This document shows positions 37,949-46,838 of a DNA stretch of 64,000 nt, one piece after another (positions within the stretch are counted from its first letter, which is position 1; each line of letters starts with the position of its first letter). The position numbers and the translations under genes were made by a program. The notes under the pieces are model-generated. The model worked only from the letters and a program-made list of their open reading frames with translations. It was not told the DNA's origin and ran no database searches. Where the stretch lies: the NCBI RefSeq assembly GCF_030816915.1, contig NZ_JAUSYN010000002.1, positions 186,001 to 250,000 of the forward strand. The letters run 5' to 3'. Source of the stretch: Streptomyces sp. B3I8. Lineage in GTDB: Bacteria; Actinomycetota; Actinomycetes; Streptomycetales; Streptomycetaceae.

Positions 37949-40129
37949 TCAGCGTTTCGCGGGGGTGCGCGAGGGACGGTCCGGGTCGACGGAGAAGGCC
38001 GTGTCGCCCGCCACCGCGACGAGCGCGTCCTTCACCGTCAGCACGCTCGGCACCGTGTCCCCGGCCGCGGCGCCCAGGGCGTCCAGCTTGGCCGTGGTCC
38101 AGCGGACGGCGCCGGTGGTGCGGTCCAGGGCGACCAGGCGGCCGTCGCGGTTGGCGAGGTAGAGGGCGTCGAGCGCGGTCGACCCGGCGGGGATCGCGAG
38201 GTTCTCGACGCCGGTGTCGCACTGCCAGAGCCGCGGCCCGTTGGCCGAGTGGGCGGTGACCGTGCCGTCGGGGCGGACGAAGTACACGATGCCGTTGAGG
38301 AGGGTGGGCGTGCCGCGAACGGTGTCGGGAAGACGGACCCGGATGAGAGCCCCACTGAGGGGGTCGACGCGGATCAGGGTGCCGTACTCCTCGTCGCGCC
38401 CGCCCTCCGTCTCGGCGTCCAGGTGTTTGCGCAGCGCGAACAGGGGCTGCGCACTGACCGCGCCGAGCGGCACCACCCGCGGGGAGAGGTGCGCGAGTTC
38501 ATGTGCCGTGCCGTCGGCCGGGTCCAGGCGCAGCAGGGCCACCGGGCTCTTGACCGGGTCGGCGGCGTCGGTGCAGACGGCGTAGGGGGCGCCGCCGAGC
38601 ACCAGGGGTCCGCACGCGGTGCCGACGGACGACTTCCCCGCGGTCCGCCACCGCGGTTCGCCCGTCCTGGCGTCCAGGGCCATGAGGTCCGACGATCCCT
38701 GCGGCACCGCGAGGACGCCGCCGTCGAACAGGGCGGCGGGGTGGCTCGCGTCGATCTCGCGGCTCCAGACCCGTCTGCCGGTGGCGGCGTCGAGGGCGAC
38801 CAGTTCCCGGGGCGCGTGGACCTCGGTCGCGTCGGGCCGCTCGTAGGTGTAGACGATCCCGTCGCGCACTCCGAGGGGGCGTTCGGCGGGCCCCGCGTCG
38901 TCGCCGTACCGCCAGTCGAGGCGGCCGGTGGCGGCGTCGACGCGCGCGACCGTGAAGCCGGTGCCCGCGCAGTACAGCGAGGTGCCGTCGGCCACGCAGC
39001 CGGCGCCCGCCGCGTCCACGTCGTGGGACGTGGAGTGGGTCTTCACGGGGCCGCTGAGCCGGGTCCGCCAGGGCTGCCAGCCGGCGGGCAGCACGGCGGC
39101 CCGGTGGGTGGCGGAGGCGGTGGGCGTCCCGCTCCCGCCCGCCGTACGGGACACCAGGTAGTACGCCGCCACGCCCGCCACGGCGGTGACCACGGCCAGG
39201 CCGAGGACGACGGAACGGCGCAGCCGACGACGCGGCCCGCCGCCGGTCGCGGGCGGTGCGTCGCCCGACGTGCCCGGCGACGCCGGGCCGCCGGGGACAT
39301 CGGCCGTACAGGAGGTGTCCGGCAGGGACCGGAACAGTTCGCGCAGTTCGGCGAGCGTGGGCCGGGACGCCGGGTCCTTGTCCAGGCAGCGTTCGACGAC
39401 TGTCCGCAGCGGCTCGGCCACCCCTTCCAGGTCGGGCCGCTCGTGCATGACCCGATGACCCGTCAGATACGGGCTGTCGGCGTCGAACGGCGCCCTGCCC
39501 ATGGCGGCGTACACGAGCAGCGAGCCGAGCGAGAACACGTCCGAGGCGGCGGTGACGTCCCTGGGCGAGGCGAACTGCTCGGGGGACATGAACGGCGGGT
39601 TGCCGATCAGCCGTCCGGTCACGGTGAGGGCCCGGTTGTCGGCGGCGCGCGAGATGCCGAAGTCGATGACGCGCGGCCCGTCCTGTGCCATGAGCACGTT
39701 GCCGGGCTTGAGGTCCCGGTGCACCACCCCGGCCTGATGGATGTCCCGCAGCGCCTCGACGAGTCCCAGCGCCAGCGCGCGCAGCGCCCGCCCGTCGAGC
39801 GGACCGTCCTCGGACACGAGGTCGGCGAGCGTGCGGCCCGGCACGTACGTCGTGGCCATCCACGGCTGCGCGGCGTCGGGATCTGCGTCCACCACGGGCG
39901 CGGTGAACGCCCCGCTCACCCGGCGGACCGCCGCGACCTCCTGCCGGAACCGGGCCCGGAACTCCTCGTCCTCCGCGTACCGCGCGTGCACCACCTTGAC
40001 GGCGACGAGCCGCCCCGACGCCGAGCGCGCCAGGTACACGACGCCCATGCCGCCGCTGCCGAGCCGCTCGACGAGCTCATGGCCGCCCACGGACCCGATG
40101 GACTCCGATTCACCGGTGCTCGACGGCAT
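37949..40129 (-). CDS. Membrane Ser/Thr protein kinase with extracellular PQQ-type beta-propeller
   Basis: A 726-aa kinase. Glycine loop LGSGGMGVVYLARS, VAIK-type VAVKVVH, HRDLKPGN (~136-143), DFGISR and a SPEQF activation-segment end are all present. One TM helix (SVVLGLAVVTAVAGVAAYYL, ~311-330) follows a Pro/Gly linker. The outer ~390 residues hold repeated PQQ-like blades, each ending in GxxxW (VDAATGRLDWRYG, LDAATGRRVWSREI, LDARTGEPRWRTAG, LDRTTGAVRWTTAK), giving a predicted propeller sensor. I chose ATG 40129 (AGAGG upstream); a GTG at 40153 is also possible. Ligand unknown. It is the second receptor-type kinase in the window, with a sensor unlike the lectin kinase at 1913. Confidence 0.92.
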   Translation of the reverse strand: MPSSTGESESIGSVGGHELVERLGSGGMGVVYLARSASGRLVAVKVVHARYAEDEEFRARFRQEVAAVRRVSGAFTAPVVDADPDAAQPWMATTYVPGRTLADLVSEDGPLDGRALRALALGLVEALRDIHQAGVVHRDLKPGNVLMAQDGPRVIDFGISRAADNRALTVTGRLIGNPPFMSPEQFASPRDVTAASDVFSLGSLLVYAAMGRAPFDADSPYLTGHRVMHERPDLEGVAEPLRTVVERCLDKDPASRPTLAELRELFRSLPDTSCTADVPGGPASPGTSGDAPPATGGGPRRRLRRSVVLGLAVVTAVAGVAAYYLVSRTAGGSGTPTASATHRAAVLPAGWQPWRTRLSGPVKTHSTSHDVDAAGAGCVADGTSLYCAGTGFTVARVDAATGRLDWRYGDDAGPAERPLGVRDGIVYTYERPDATEVHAPRELVALDAATGRRVWSREIDASHPAALFDGGVLAVPQGSSDLMALDARTGEPRWRTAGKSSVGTACGPLVLGGAPYAVCTDAADPVKSPVALLRLDPADGTAHELAHLSPRVVPLGAVSAQPLFALRKHLDAETEGGRDEEYGTLIRVDPLSGALIRVRLPDTVRGTPTLLNGIVYFVRPDGTVTAHSANGPRLWQCDTGVENLAIPAGSTALDALYLANRDGRLVALDRTTGAVRWTTAKLDALGAAAGDTVPSVLTVKDALVAVAGDTAFSVDPDRPSRTPAKR

Positions 40130-40340
40130 CGCCGTTCGCCTCTCCCCTTGCACTTCCGCCCCATCCGCCCCATGTGCCGCAGGCGCACCACACGTCTGTA
40201 CGGCGGCATCAGACTAGTGCCTGCCCGGGAGCGCGTGCGGAGGAGGCGGGAGCTCGTACGCGGGGCCCGCCGCGGCATGCGCGGGCAGCCGCGAAGTGGT
40301 TCGAGTGAAGCGGGCGTTGGCGCCACGTAAGGTGGTGGGC

Positions 40341-40859
40341 ATGCAGCGGATACTGGTGGTGGGCGTCACGGGCGCGGGCAAGTCCACGCTCGCCCGCGCC
40401 GTGAGCCGGCGCCTCGACGTGCCCTACCACGAGATGGACTCGCTGTACTTCACCGGCCCCGACTGGACCGTGAACGAGGAGCTGGCCGAAGCGGTGGCGC
40501 GCGTGACGGCCGGCCCGCGCTGGATCGTCGACTCACTCGGCTACCCGGAGGTCCGCGACCGGCTCTGGGAGCGGGCCGACACGGTGATCTGGCTCGACTA
40601 CGCCCGCCGCGTCGTCATGCCCCGCGTGCTGCGCCGGTCGCTGCGCCGCACACTCACCCGCGAGTCCCTCTTCGGCGGCAACCGGGAGACCTGGGCGGGG
40701 TGGCTCAGCCGTGAGCATCCCGCCTGGTGGGCGTGGTCGCAGTACAGGGGCCGACGGCGGGAGATCGAACAGCGCACGCGCGACCCGCGCTTCTCGCCCC
40801 TGCGAACGCTCCGCTTCTCCCGGCCCGACGCGACGGCGGAGTGGCTGCGGTCGCTCTGA
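40341..40859 (+). CDS. P-loop adenylate-kinase-like / topology modulation protein
   Basis: A 172-aa P-loop NTPase with MQRILVVGVTGAGKSTLARA (Walker A), the LID-like DPRFSPLRTLRF, and VIWLDYARRVVMPRVLRRSL, typical of the FlaR/adenylate kinase-related group. It probably phosphorylates a nucleotide or small molecule; the substrate is not known for this subfamily. A TAAGGT box ends 7 nt before ATG 40341, so the mRNA may be leaderless. Divergent from the PQQ kinase. Confidence 0.88.
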   Translation: MQRILVVGVTGAGKSTLARAVSRRLDVPYHEMDSLYFTGPDWTVNEELAEAVARVTAGPRWIVDSLGYPEVRDRLWERADTVIWLDYARRVVMPRVLRRSLRRTLTRESLFGGNRETWAGWLSREHPAWWAWSQYRGRRREIEQRTRDPRFSPLRTLRFSRPDATAEWLRSL

Positions 40860-40923
40860 CGTCCGCGGTCGTCAGGGAGTCCGGCGCGGCGGGGCGCGGC
40901 GGGCAGGCAGCCGTACGCGCGTC

Positions 40924-41709
40924 TCAGCGGCGGGGGCGGCCGCCGCGCCGGCCGCCGGACTTTCCGCCGCCGCCGGACTTCCCTCCGCCGCCGCCGGACT
41001 TCCCTCCGCCGCCGGACTTCCCTCCGCCCGCAGCGGGCTTGCGCCGTGCGGTCCGGTTCTCGCGGCGCTCGGGCTTCTCCTCCGCCTGCGGCCGCTGCCG
41101 GCCCCGCGTGCTGTTCACGGTCCGGCCGCGGACGATGCCGATCAGGTCCTCGACGAGGTCGCCGGCGGCCTCCTGCGGCCAGCACAGGGCGACGTCCGAC
41201 TGCGGGGCGTCGACGACCGTCCGGTAGGTGAGGTCCCGGCGGTGGTACAGCCGGGCCAGCGACTGCGGGACGACGAGCACGCCCACGCCCGCCGCCACCA
41301 GTTCGACGGCGTCCTCGGTGGTGGCGGGGCGCTCGAAGGCGGGCTCGCCCGGCAGCCGGTCCCAGCCGAGGACGTCGTCGAGCGGGTGGAGGACGACCTC
41401 GTCGGCGAGGTCGTCGAGGGTCACCTCCTCGGCCGCGGTGACGAGGTGGTCCCCGGGGACCACGACGACCGTCGTCTCCGTGTACAGGGGGATCGCGCTG
41501 AACAGGTCGCGGTCGACCGGCAGCCGCACGAAACCCGCGTCGGCCGCGCCCTCGCGCAGGACGCCGGGGGCTTCGGACGCGGGCACCTGGAGGAGCGTGA
41601 GCGGGGTGCCGGGCAGCCGCTCGGCCCAGATCCGGGCCCATTTCGCCGGGGTCACACCCGGCACGTAGGCGAGGCGGAACGTGGGAGGTACTTCTTCCGA
41701 GCCGGTCAC
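40924..41709 (-). CDS. LysR-type effector-binding domain protein without an HTH, with GGGGKS tail
   Basis: A 261-aa protein. Residues ~10-205 match a LysR substrate-binding domain (FRLAYVPGVTPAKWARIWAE, ADAGFVRLPVDRDLFSAIPL, VELVAAGVGVLVVPQSLARL), but the ~60-residue N-terminal wHTH is absent. The frame starts cleanly at GTG 41709, so this is not a truncation at the window edge. The C-terminal ~55 residues are basic and repeat GGGGKSGG four times (bases ~40952-41032), ending in an Arg/Gly cluster, which could bind nucleic acid. Divergent from DUF5997. LysR domains without HTH beside DUF5997 are a recurring Streptomyces arrangement, from memory. Confidence 0.85.
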   Translation of the reverse strand: MTGSEEVPPTFRLAYVPGVTPAKWARIWAERLPGTPLTLLQVPASEAPGVLREGAADAGFVRLPVDRDLFSAIPLYTETTVVVVPGDHLVTAAEEVTLDDLADEVVLHPLDDVLGWDRLPGEPAFERPATTEDAVELVAAGVGVLVVPQSLARLYHRRDLTYRTVVDAPQSDVALCWPQEAAGDLVEDLIGIVRGRTVNSTRGRQRPQAEEKPERRENRTARRKPAAGGGKSGGGGKSGGGGGKSGGGGKSGGRRGGRPRR

Positions 41710-41767
41710 GCCGCCAGGTTACCCACCGTGGTCGGCGGCCCGGTGGGGGGCCGATAGTCTGGAGGGC

Positions 41768-42166
41768 ATGAAGTCGCACCAGACCGCCCAGACGATGAAG
41801 CCCGCCACCGCGGCGAAGAAGCTGGGTGTGTACCTCCCCGCCACCCCCGCGGAGTTCCAGGAGGGTGTCGTCACGCGCGCCGAGCTCGACGCGCTCCAGG
41901 CCGAGCCGCCCGAGTGGCTGCGGACGCTGCGGAGCGAGGGCCCGCACCCGCGCCCCGTGGTGGCGGCGAAACTGGGCGTCTCCATCGCGGGTCTCGCGCG
42001 GGGCGGTGTCACGGAGGCGCTCAGCACCGAGCAGATCGAGGCGCTGAAGGCCGAGCGGCCCGAGTGGCTGGAGAAGGAGCGCGCGACCCAGGCGGAGGTC
42101 CGCCGCGAGGCGGCCCGGCTGAAGGCGCGCGAGGCCGAACAGGCGGATCGCCCGTCCGGCGCCTGA
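41768..42166 (+). CDS. DUF5997 family protein
   Basis: A 132-aa soluble protein with two similar ~40-residue halves: KPATAAKKLGVYLPATPAEF...RAELDALQAEPPEWLRTLR and PVVAAKLGVSIAGLARGGVT...EQIEALKAERPEWLEKER, then a charged helical tail. A duplicated HTH-like unit is plausible, but the function is unknown. TAGTCT at 41755-41760 places transcription start at the ATG (41768), so a leaderless mRNA is likely; the GGAGG beside it is too close to act as a ribosome site. Confidence 0.88.
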   Translation: MKSHQTAQTMKPATAAKKLGVYLPATPAEFQEGVVTRAELDALQAEPPEWLRTLRSEGPHPRPVVAAKLGVSIAGLARGGVTEALSTEQIEALKAERPEWLEKERATQAEVRREAARLKAREAEQADRPSGA

Positions 42167-42210
42167 GCCCGCCCCCTCCGGCGGGACCCGCGGCTCCTCG
42201 CCCCCGCCGC

Positions 42211-42287
42211 CCCAGCCCTTCCCTTCCCCGAGGGCTCCGCCTCCGGACTCCCAAAAGATGCGCGGTTCCCCACGCCCCTCAAGAAGC
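42211..42287. repeat. Streptomyces-type interspersed intergenic repeat
   Basis: The sequence contains GAGGGCTCCGCCTCCGGACT then CGCGGTTCCCCACGCCCCTC, a degenerate copy of the short element scattered between Streptomyces genes (often seen as gggaactgcgcg...ggggcgcggg). Function unknown, possibly REP-like. Recognised from general familiarity, not by a search. Confidence 0.5.
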
Positions 42288-42600
42288 CGGGCGGGCCGCG
42301 CCGAGGCGTGCCCGGGCAGCCGTCGACACGATGTGTTCCCGTCCGCCTTCGACGTAGCGGCGCCCGTTCTTCGCCGCGATCTCGGTGTCGGGGTGGCGCG
42401 CGCGGCGAGCGCAGGCCGTCGTGGAAGCGGGAGAGCCAGGCGTACACCTGGTCGGCCGCCGCAGGAGACGCGGATCAGGCCGTGCGCCCGCCTCTCCTGC
42501 CACCGCTCGGAGCCGGGGAAGCCGGGGGGCGACGAACGAGACGTACGAGGCGTACGAACAGGCCGTCCTCGCGCACCGCGCACGCCGTCCGTACGTGCGA
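42279..42600 (-). pseudogene. Decayed gene fragment, function unknown
   Basis: Protein-like stretches lie in different minus-strand frames: QVYAWLSRFHDGLRSPRAP in one, then HPDTEIAAKNGRRYVEGGRE and HIVSTAARARLG in another, ending at a stop at 42279. They read as one coding sequence if a base is removed near 42385. Upstream, more coding-like sequence (REDGLFVRLVRLVRRPP) follows after another disruption. No start codon or ribosome site fits. I do not recognise the family. Confidence 0.4.
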
Positions 42601-42847
42601 TTCCTGGACGTGGGCCGGCGGACGGATGTCCTACGTCAGACCGTCGCCGCGGCGACGGTCTGCGGATGGAGCGCCCGCTCCGCGAGCCGTCCGGGACGGA
42701 TCTCGCAATGCTGGATGTCGGTCATGCGAAAAGAGCTCTCCGTTCACGCCACAGGGTGGTCACCTCAGCCGAACGAGTGACTGACCAGCGCGGTTGCGGG
42801 CCCTGCCCCGCTAGCGTGAGCGCCCGCACCGGGGGGCGGAGGAACGC

Positions 42848-45800
42848 ATGGGCGAGGCACGGAACCTGTCACCGGAGGGGGCGCCGGACGGGACACCCGA
42901 CGGGACGGCGGACAGGGCGGGGGGTGCTCGGGGGACCGGTGGGGGGTTCGGGGCGGCGTTGCGGCGGGCGCGGGCCGAGCGCGGGCTGTCGCTCTCGGCT
43001 CTGGCGCGGCTGGTGCATTACAGCAAGGGCTATCTCAGCAAGATCGAGACCGGCGGCAAGCCGCCCACCGCCGACCTGGCGCGGCGCTGCGACGAGGCGC
43101 TGCGGGCCGGCGGGGCGCTGTCCCGGCTGGTCCCGGGGGTACCGCGGGCGCGGAGCCCCGAGCAGTCGTCGGCCGGCTGCCCCTACCGGGGCCTCGCGGC
43201 CTTCGGCCCCGAGGATGCCGACTGGTTCTTCGGGCGGGAGCGGGCCACCGCCGCCCTGCTCCAGCGGCTCGGCCGGCAGTCGGGCAGGGGGCCCCTCGCG
43301 GTGGTGGCGCCCTCGGGTGCGGGCAAGTCGTCGCTGCTGCGGGCCGGCCTGGTGCCGGCGCTCTCGCGCACCGGCACGCCGGAGGCGCCCGCACCGCACG
43401 TGGTGGTGTGCACGCCCACCGCACGCCCCCTGGAACAACTGCACGCCCTGCTCGGCACCCGGGAGCGGGAACCGGACCGCCTCGCCCCCTCCGTCCCCTT
43501 CGTCCTGGTGGTGGACCAGTTCGAGGAACTCTTCACCCTGTGCCGCGACGACGACGAGCGCCGCGCCTATCTCCGCGAACTGACCGCGCTGTGCACCGGC
43601 CCCGCGGCGCCGGCCCGTGTGGTGCTGGGGCTGCGCGCCGACTTCAGCGGACACTGCCTGACCCGTCCCGAACTGGCCGGGGTGTTCACCGGCGGCCTCT
43701 TCGTCCTCGGCCCGATGACCTCCGCGGAGCTGCGTGCCGCCGTCACCCGCCCCGCCGAGCGGGCCGGGCTGCTCCTGGAACCGGGGCTGCTGGAGCTGCT
43801 GGCCCGGGACGCGGGCGCCGAGGGGGGCGCCGAGGACGGGACGGCGGTGGCCGCCGGGGCGCTGCCGCTGCTGTCGCACGCCCTGCTGGCGACCTGGGAG
43901 GCGCGCTCCGGCCGTACCCTCACGGTCGCCGGGTACGCGGCGACGGGAGGACTGCACGGTGCGGTGGCCCGTACGGCCGAGGAGGTCTTCACCGGCCTCG
44001 ACCGGTCCGGCCGGGAGGCTGCCCGCCGGGTGCTGCTGCGTCTGGTGCACGTCCGCGAGGGGGAGGCGGCCACCCGCAGGGCCGTCGCCCCGGACCGGCT
44101 GCTCGCCGGGATGCGGGAGCGGTCCGCGGCGGCGGCCGCGCTGGACGCCTTCGTCCGCGCCAGGTTGGTGACGGCCGGGGAGTCCGCGGTGGGGATCACC
44201 CACGAGGTGCTGCTGCGCGCCTGGCCCCGGATGCGGGAGTGGATCGACGCCGACCGTGCCGGGCTGCTGCTGCGTCAGCAGCTCGCGGACGCGGCGGCGG
44301 CCTGGGTGCGTGCCGGGCGGGATCCGGAGCTGCTCTACCGGGGCAACCGCCTGGCGGCGGCCGGGGAGTGGGCGGGCGCGTGGGGCGACCACGATCCGCC
44401 GGGGCCGGTGGAGGAGGAGTTCCTGTCGGCGAGCCGCGGGGCGGAGCACGGCATGCGGCTGACCTCGTTGCGCCGGGCCCGCACCCAGCGTCGGCTGCTG
44501 GCGACGCTCGCGGTGCTGCTGGCTTTGGCGGTGGGCGCGGGCGCCCTCGCCTTCCACCAGCGGTCGCGGGCGTTGCGGGAGCGGCGGGTGGCGCAGTCGC
44601 AGGCGCTCGCGGTGCGCTCGCTGGCGATGGCGGCCGGGCGGCCGGAGGCGTCGATGCTGATGGCGGCCCGGGCGTACCGGACCGCGCCGACGGTGCAGGC
44701 GCGCGGCGCCCTGCTCAGTACGCAGTCGGGAGCCTTCGCCGGCCGGCTGTCCGGGCACACCGGGCCGGTGGACGGGGTGGCCTTCTCCCCCGACGGACGG
44801 CTGCTGGCGACCGCCGGCGCCGATTCGACCGTACGGCTGTGGGACGGCCCGGGGCTGCGGTCGCCGGTGGCGACGCTCACCGGGTACGGCGCTCCCCTGC
44901 TGTCCGTGGCGTTCGCCCCGGACGGCCGGATGCTGGCGGCGGCCGGCGGGGACGGCACGGTACGGCTGTGGCGGCTGCCGGAGCGCCGGGCGGCGGGGGT
45001 GCTGTACGGGCACGCAGGCGCGGTGCGCTCCGTCGCCTTCTCCCCGGACGGCGCCACCCTGGTGTCGGGCGGCGCGGACGGGACCGTACGACTGTGGGAC
45101 GCACGGACGCGGAAACAGCGGGCGGTGCTGAGGGGGCACACGGACGCCGTGCACGCGGTGGCGTTCGCGCCGGACGGGCGGCGGGTGGTGTCCGGTTCGG
45201 CCGATCGCACCGTACGGCTGTGGCGGGTGCGGGGCGGCCGGTCCACCGTGCTGCGGGGCCACGCCGACGCGGTGCTCGGGGTGGCGTTCGCGCCGGACGG
45301 GCGCAGCGTGGCGTCGGGCGGGGCCGACCGGACGGTGCGGATCTGGGACGTCACCGGCCCCGCCGGCCGGGGGGTCCACGGCGAGGAGACGGTGCTGCGG
45401 GGGCACAGCGACGACGTGAACGCGGTCGCCTACACCCGGGACGGCACCGCCGTGGTCAGCGTCAGCGGCGACGGCACGGCGAAGGTGTGGGACACCGCCG
45501 GGCACCGTGTCACCGAGACCCTCGCGGGCCACACCGACTATGTGCTGGCGCTGGCGGTCGGCCCGGGGAACCGCCTGGTCACCGGCAGCTTCGACCGGTC
45601 GGCGGTGCTGTGGGACCCCGGGCGCGGGGCGTGGACGGCGCGTCCGTTCACCGAGCTGTGGGAGTCGGCGTTCGCTCCGGACGGCCGGCTCCTGGCGGCT
45701 GCGGGCGCGGACGGCACCGTACGGCTGTGGCACGGACACGGGGTCCGGCACCTGCATGGGCACCGGCGCCGGTCCGCCGGGGTGCTGCGGGGGCACCGGG

Positions 45801-46708
45801 GCGCGGTGTTCACGGTGGCGTTCTCCCCCGACGGTCGGCTGCTGGCCTCCGCGGGCGCGGACCGCACGGTACGGCTGTGGGACCCGGCCCGGCGCCGTCC
45901 GCTCGCCACGCTGCGCGGCCACGCCGGCTCGGTGTTCGCCGTGGCCTTCTCGCCGGACGGGCGCGTTCTGGCGTCGGCGAGCGCGGACCGGACGGTGAAG
46001 CTGTGGGACGTCCGCCGGCACCGTGAGCTGGCCACGCTCGCCGCGCACCAGGACTTCGTCAACGCGGTGGCGTTCAGTCCGGACGGGCGGACGCTCGCCT
46101 CCGGGAGCGACGATCTGACCGTACGGCTGTGGGACGTCGCCTCGCGTGCGCCGCGGGCCTTGCTGCGCGGGCACCGAGGGGCCGTCCGGAGCGTGTCCTT
46201 CGCGCCCGACGGGCGGCGCCTGGCGAGCAGCGGCAACGACGGCACGGTCCGGGTGTGGGACACCGGGGCGGGCCGCCCGCTGGCGACCCTGACCGGGCAC
46301 ACCGGTGCCGTGCGCGCCGTGGCCTTCTCCCCGGACGGCGCCGCCCTGGCCTCCGGCGGGATCGACGGCACGCTGCGGCTGTGGGACGCCGTCCGGTACC
46401 GGCCGGGGCCGGTGCTCACCGGACGGGGCGGGGCGGTGTGGGGGGTGACGTTCGCCCCGGGCGGGAAACGGCCGGTGAGCTGCGGCACCGACGGCGCCGT
46501 CCGCCGGTGGTCCCTCGACCCGGGAGCGCGCGCGGCGACGATCCGGGCCCTCGTCGGCGCCCCGCGGCCCGCGGGTTTCCCGCGGGTTTCCCGTTTCCCG
46601 TCGCGGTGGGCGACCCGTGATCCCTCGACAGCCGGCCCGGCGGCGCCCCAGTCTCGAGATGCCGCCGGTCGGGTCACCGCCGGTACGTCACCGGTACGCC
46701 ACCGGTGA
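42848..46708 (+). CDS. XRE-HTH / nSTAND P-loop ATPase / 14-repeat WD40 protein
   Basis: A 1286-aa protein. The N-terminal XRE HTH (~35-95) has LRRARAERGLSLSALARLVH and YSKGYLSKIETGGKPP. The nSTAND1-type NTPase begins CPYRGLAAFGPEDADWFFGR (~115), with P-loop VVAPSGAGKSSLLRAGLVPA and Walker B FVLVVDQFEELFTLC. A helical region follows, then one TM-like helix (LLATLAVLLALAVGAGALAF, ~555). The C-terminus has 14 WD40 repeats (~625-1230), each near LRGHxxxVxxVAFSPDGxxL and RTVRLWD, enough for two seven-blade propellers. The ATG at 42848 has GGAGGAACGC upstream. STAND proteins are NLR-like switches; roles range from development to anti-phage defence. No effector domain other than the HTH is visible. 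Confidence 0.92.
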   Translation: MGEARNLSPEGAPDGTPDGTADRAGGARGTGGGFGAALRRARAERGLSLSALARLVHYSKGYLSKIETGGKPPTADLARRCDEALRAGGALSRLVPGVPRARSPEQSSAGCPYRGLAAFGPEDADWFFGRERATAALLQRLGRQSGRGPLAVVAPSGAGKSSLLRAGLVPALSRTGTPEAPAPHVVVCTPTARPLEQLHALLGTREREPDRLAPSVPFVLVVDQFEELFTLCRDDDERRAYLRELTALCTGPAAPARVVLGLRADFSGHCLTRPELAGVFTGGLFVLGPMTSAELRAAVTRPAERAGLLLEPGLLELLARDAGAEGGAEDGTAVAAGALPLLSHALLATWEARSGRTLTVAGYAATGGLHGAVARTAEEVFTGLDRSGREAARRVLLRLVHVREGEAATRRAVAPDRLLAGMRERSAAAAALDAFVRARLVTAGESAVGITHEVLLRAWPRMREWIDADRAGLLLRQQLADAAAAWVRAGRDPELLYRGNRLAAAGEWAGAWGDHDPPGPVEEEFLSASRGAEHGMRLTSLRRARTQRRLLATLAVLLALAVGAGALAFHQRSRALRERRVAQSQALAVRSLAMAAGRPEASMLMAARAYRTAPTVQARGALLSTQSGAFAGRLSGHTGPVDGVAFSPDGRLLATAGADSTVRLWDGPGLRSPVATLTGYGAPLLSVAFAPDGRMLAAAGGDGTVRLWRLPERRAAGVLYGHAGAVRSVAFSPDGATLVSGGADGTVRLWDARTRKQRAVLRGHTDAVHAVAFAPDGRRVVSGSADRTVRLWRVRGGRSTVLRGHADAVLGVAFAPDGRSVASGGADRTVRIWDVTGPAGRGVHGEETVLRGHSDDVNAVAYTRDGTAVVSVSGDGTAKVWDTAGHRVTETLAGHTDYVLALAVGPGNRLVTGSFDRSAVLWDPGRGAWTARPFTELWESAFAPDGRLLAAAGADGTVRLWHGHGVRHLHGHRRRSAGVLRGHRGAVFTVAFSPDGRLLASAGADRTVRLWDPARRRPLATLRGHAGSVFAVAFSPDGRVLASASADRTVKLWDVRRHRELATLAAHQDFVNAVAFSPDGRTLASGSDDLTVRLWDVASRAPRALLRGHRGAVRSVSFAPDGRRLASSGNDGTVRVWDTGAGRPLATLTGHTGAVRAVAFSPDGAALASGGIDGTLRLWDAVRYRPGPVLTGRGGAVWGVTFAPGGKRPVSCGTDGAVRRWSLDPGARAATIRALVGAPRPAGFPRVSRFPSRWATRDPSTAGPAAPQSRDAAGRVTAGTSPVRHR

Positions 46709-46838
46709 CGACCGACCGCCGCGGACCACGACCGACCAGGTCCGGCCGCGGCCGGCCCGGCGGAACACCGACGACATCCACGACGCTCACGGCCACCGTG
46801 AGCGCGGGGAACAAGGAACGGGGAACGGGGAACAGAAC

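Noticed and set aside
40952..41032. Short direct repeats as a CRISPR-like array
   Set aside because: They encode the GGGGKS repeat of the LysR-domain protein and lack spacers.
42869..46300. 1143-aa minus-strand ORF opposite the WD40 gene
   Set aside because: Repeated Pro/Arg/Gly/His-rich translation mirrors the WD40 repeats; no domain or start signal.
44740..46500. Regular ~125-nt repeats as a possible CRISPR or tandem array
   Set aside because: They are in-frame WD40 repeats of one protein, not short direct repeats with unique spacers.
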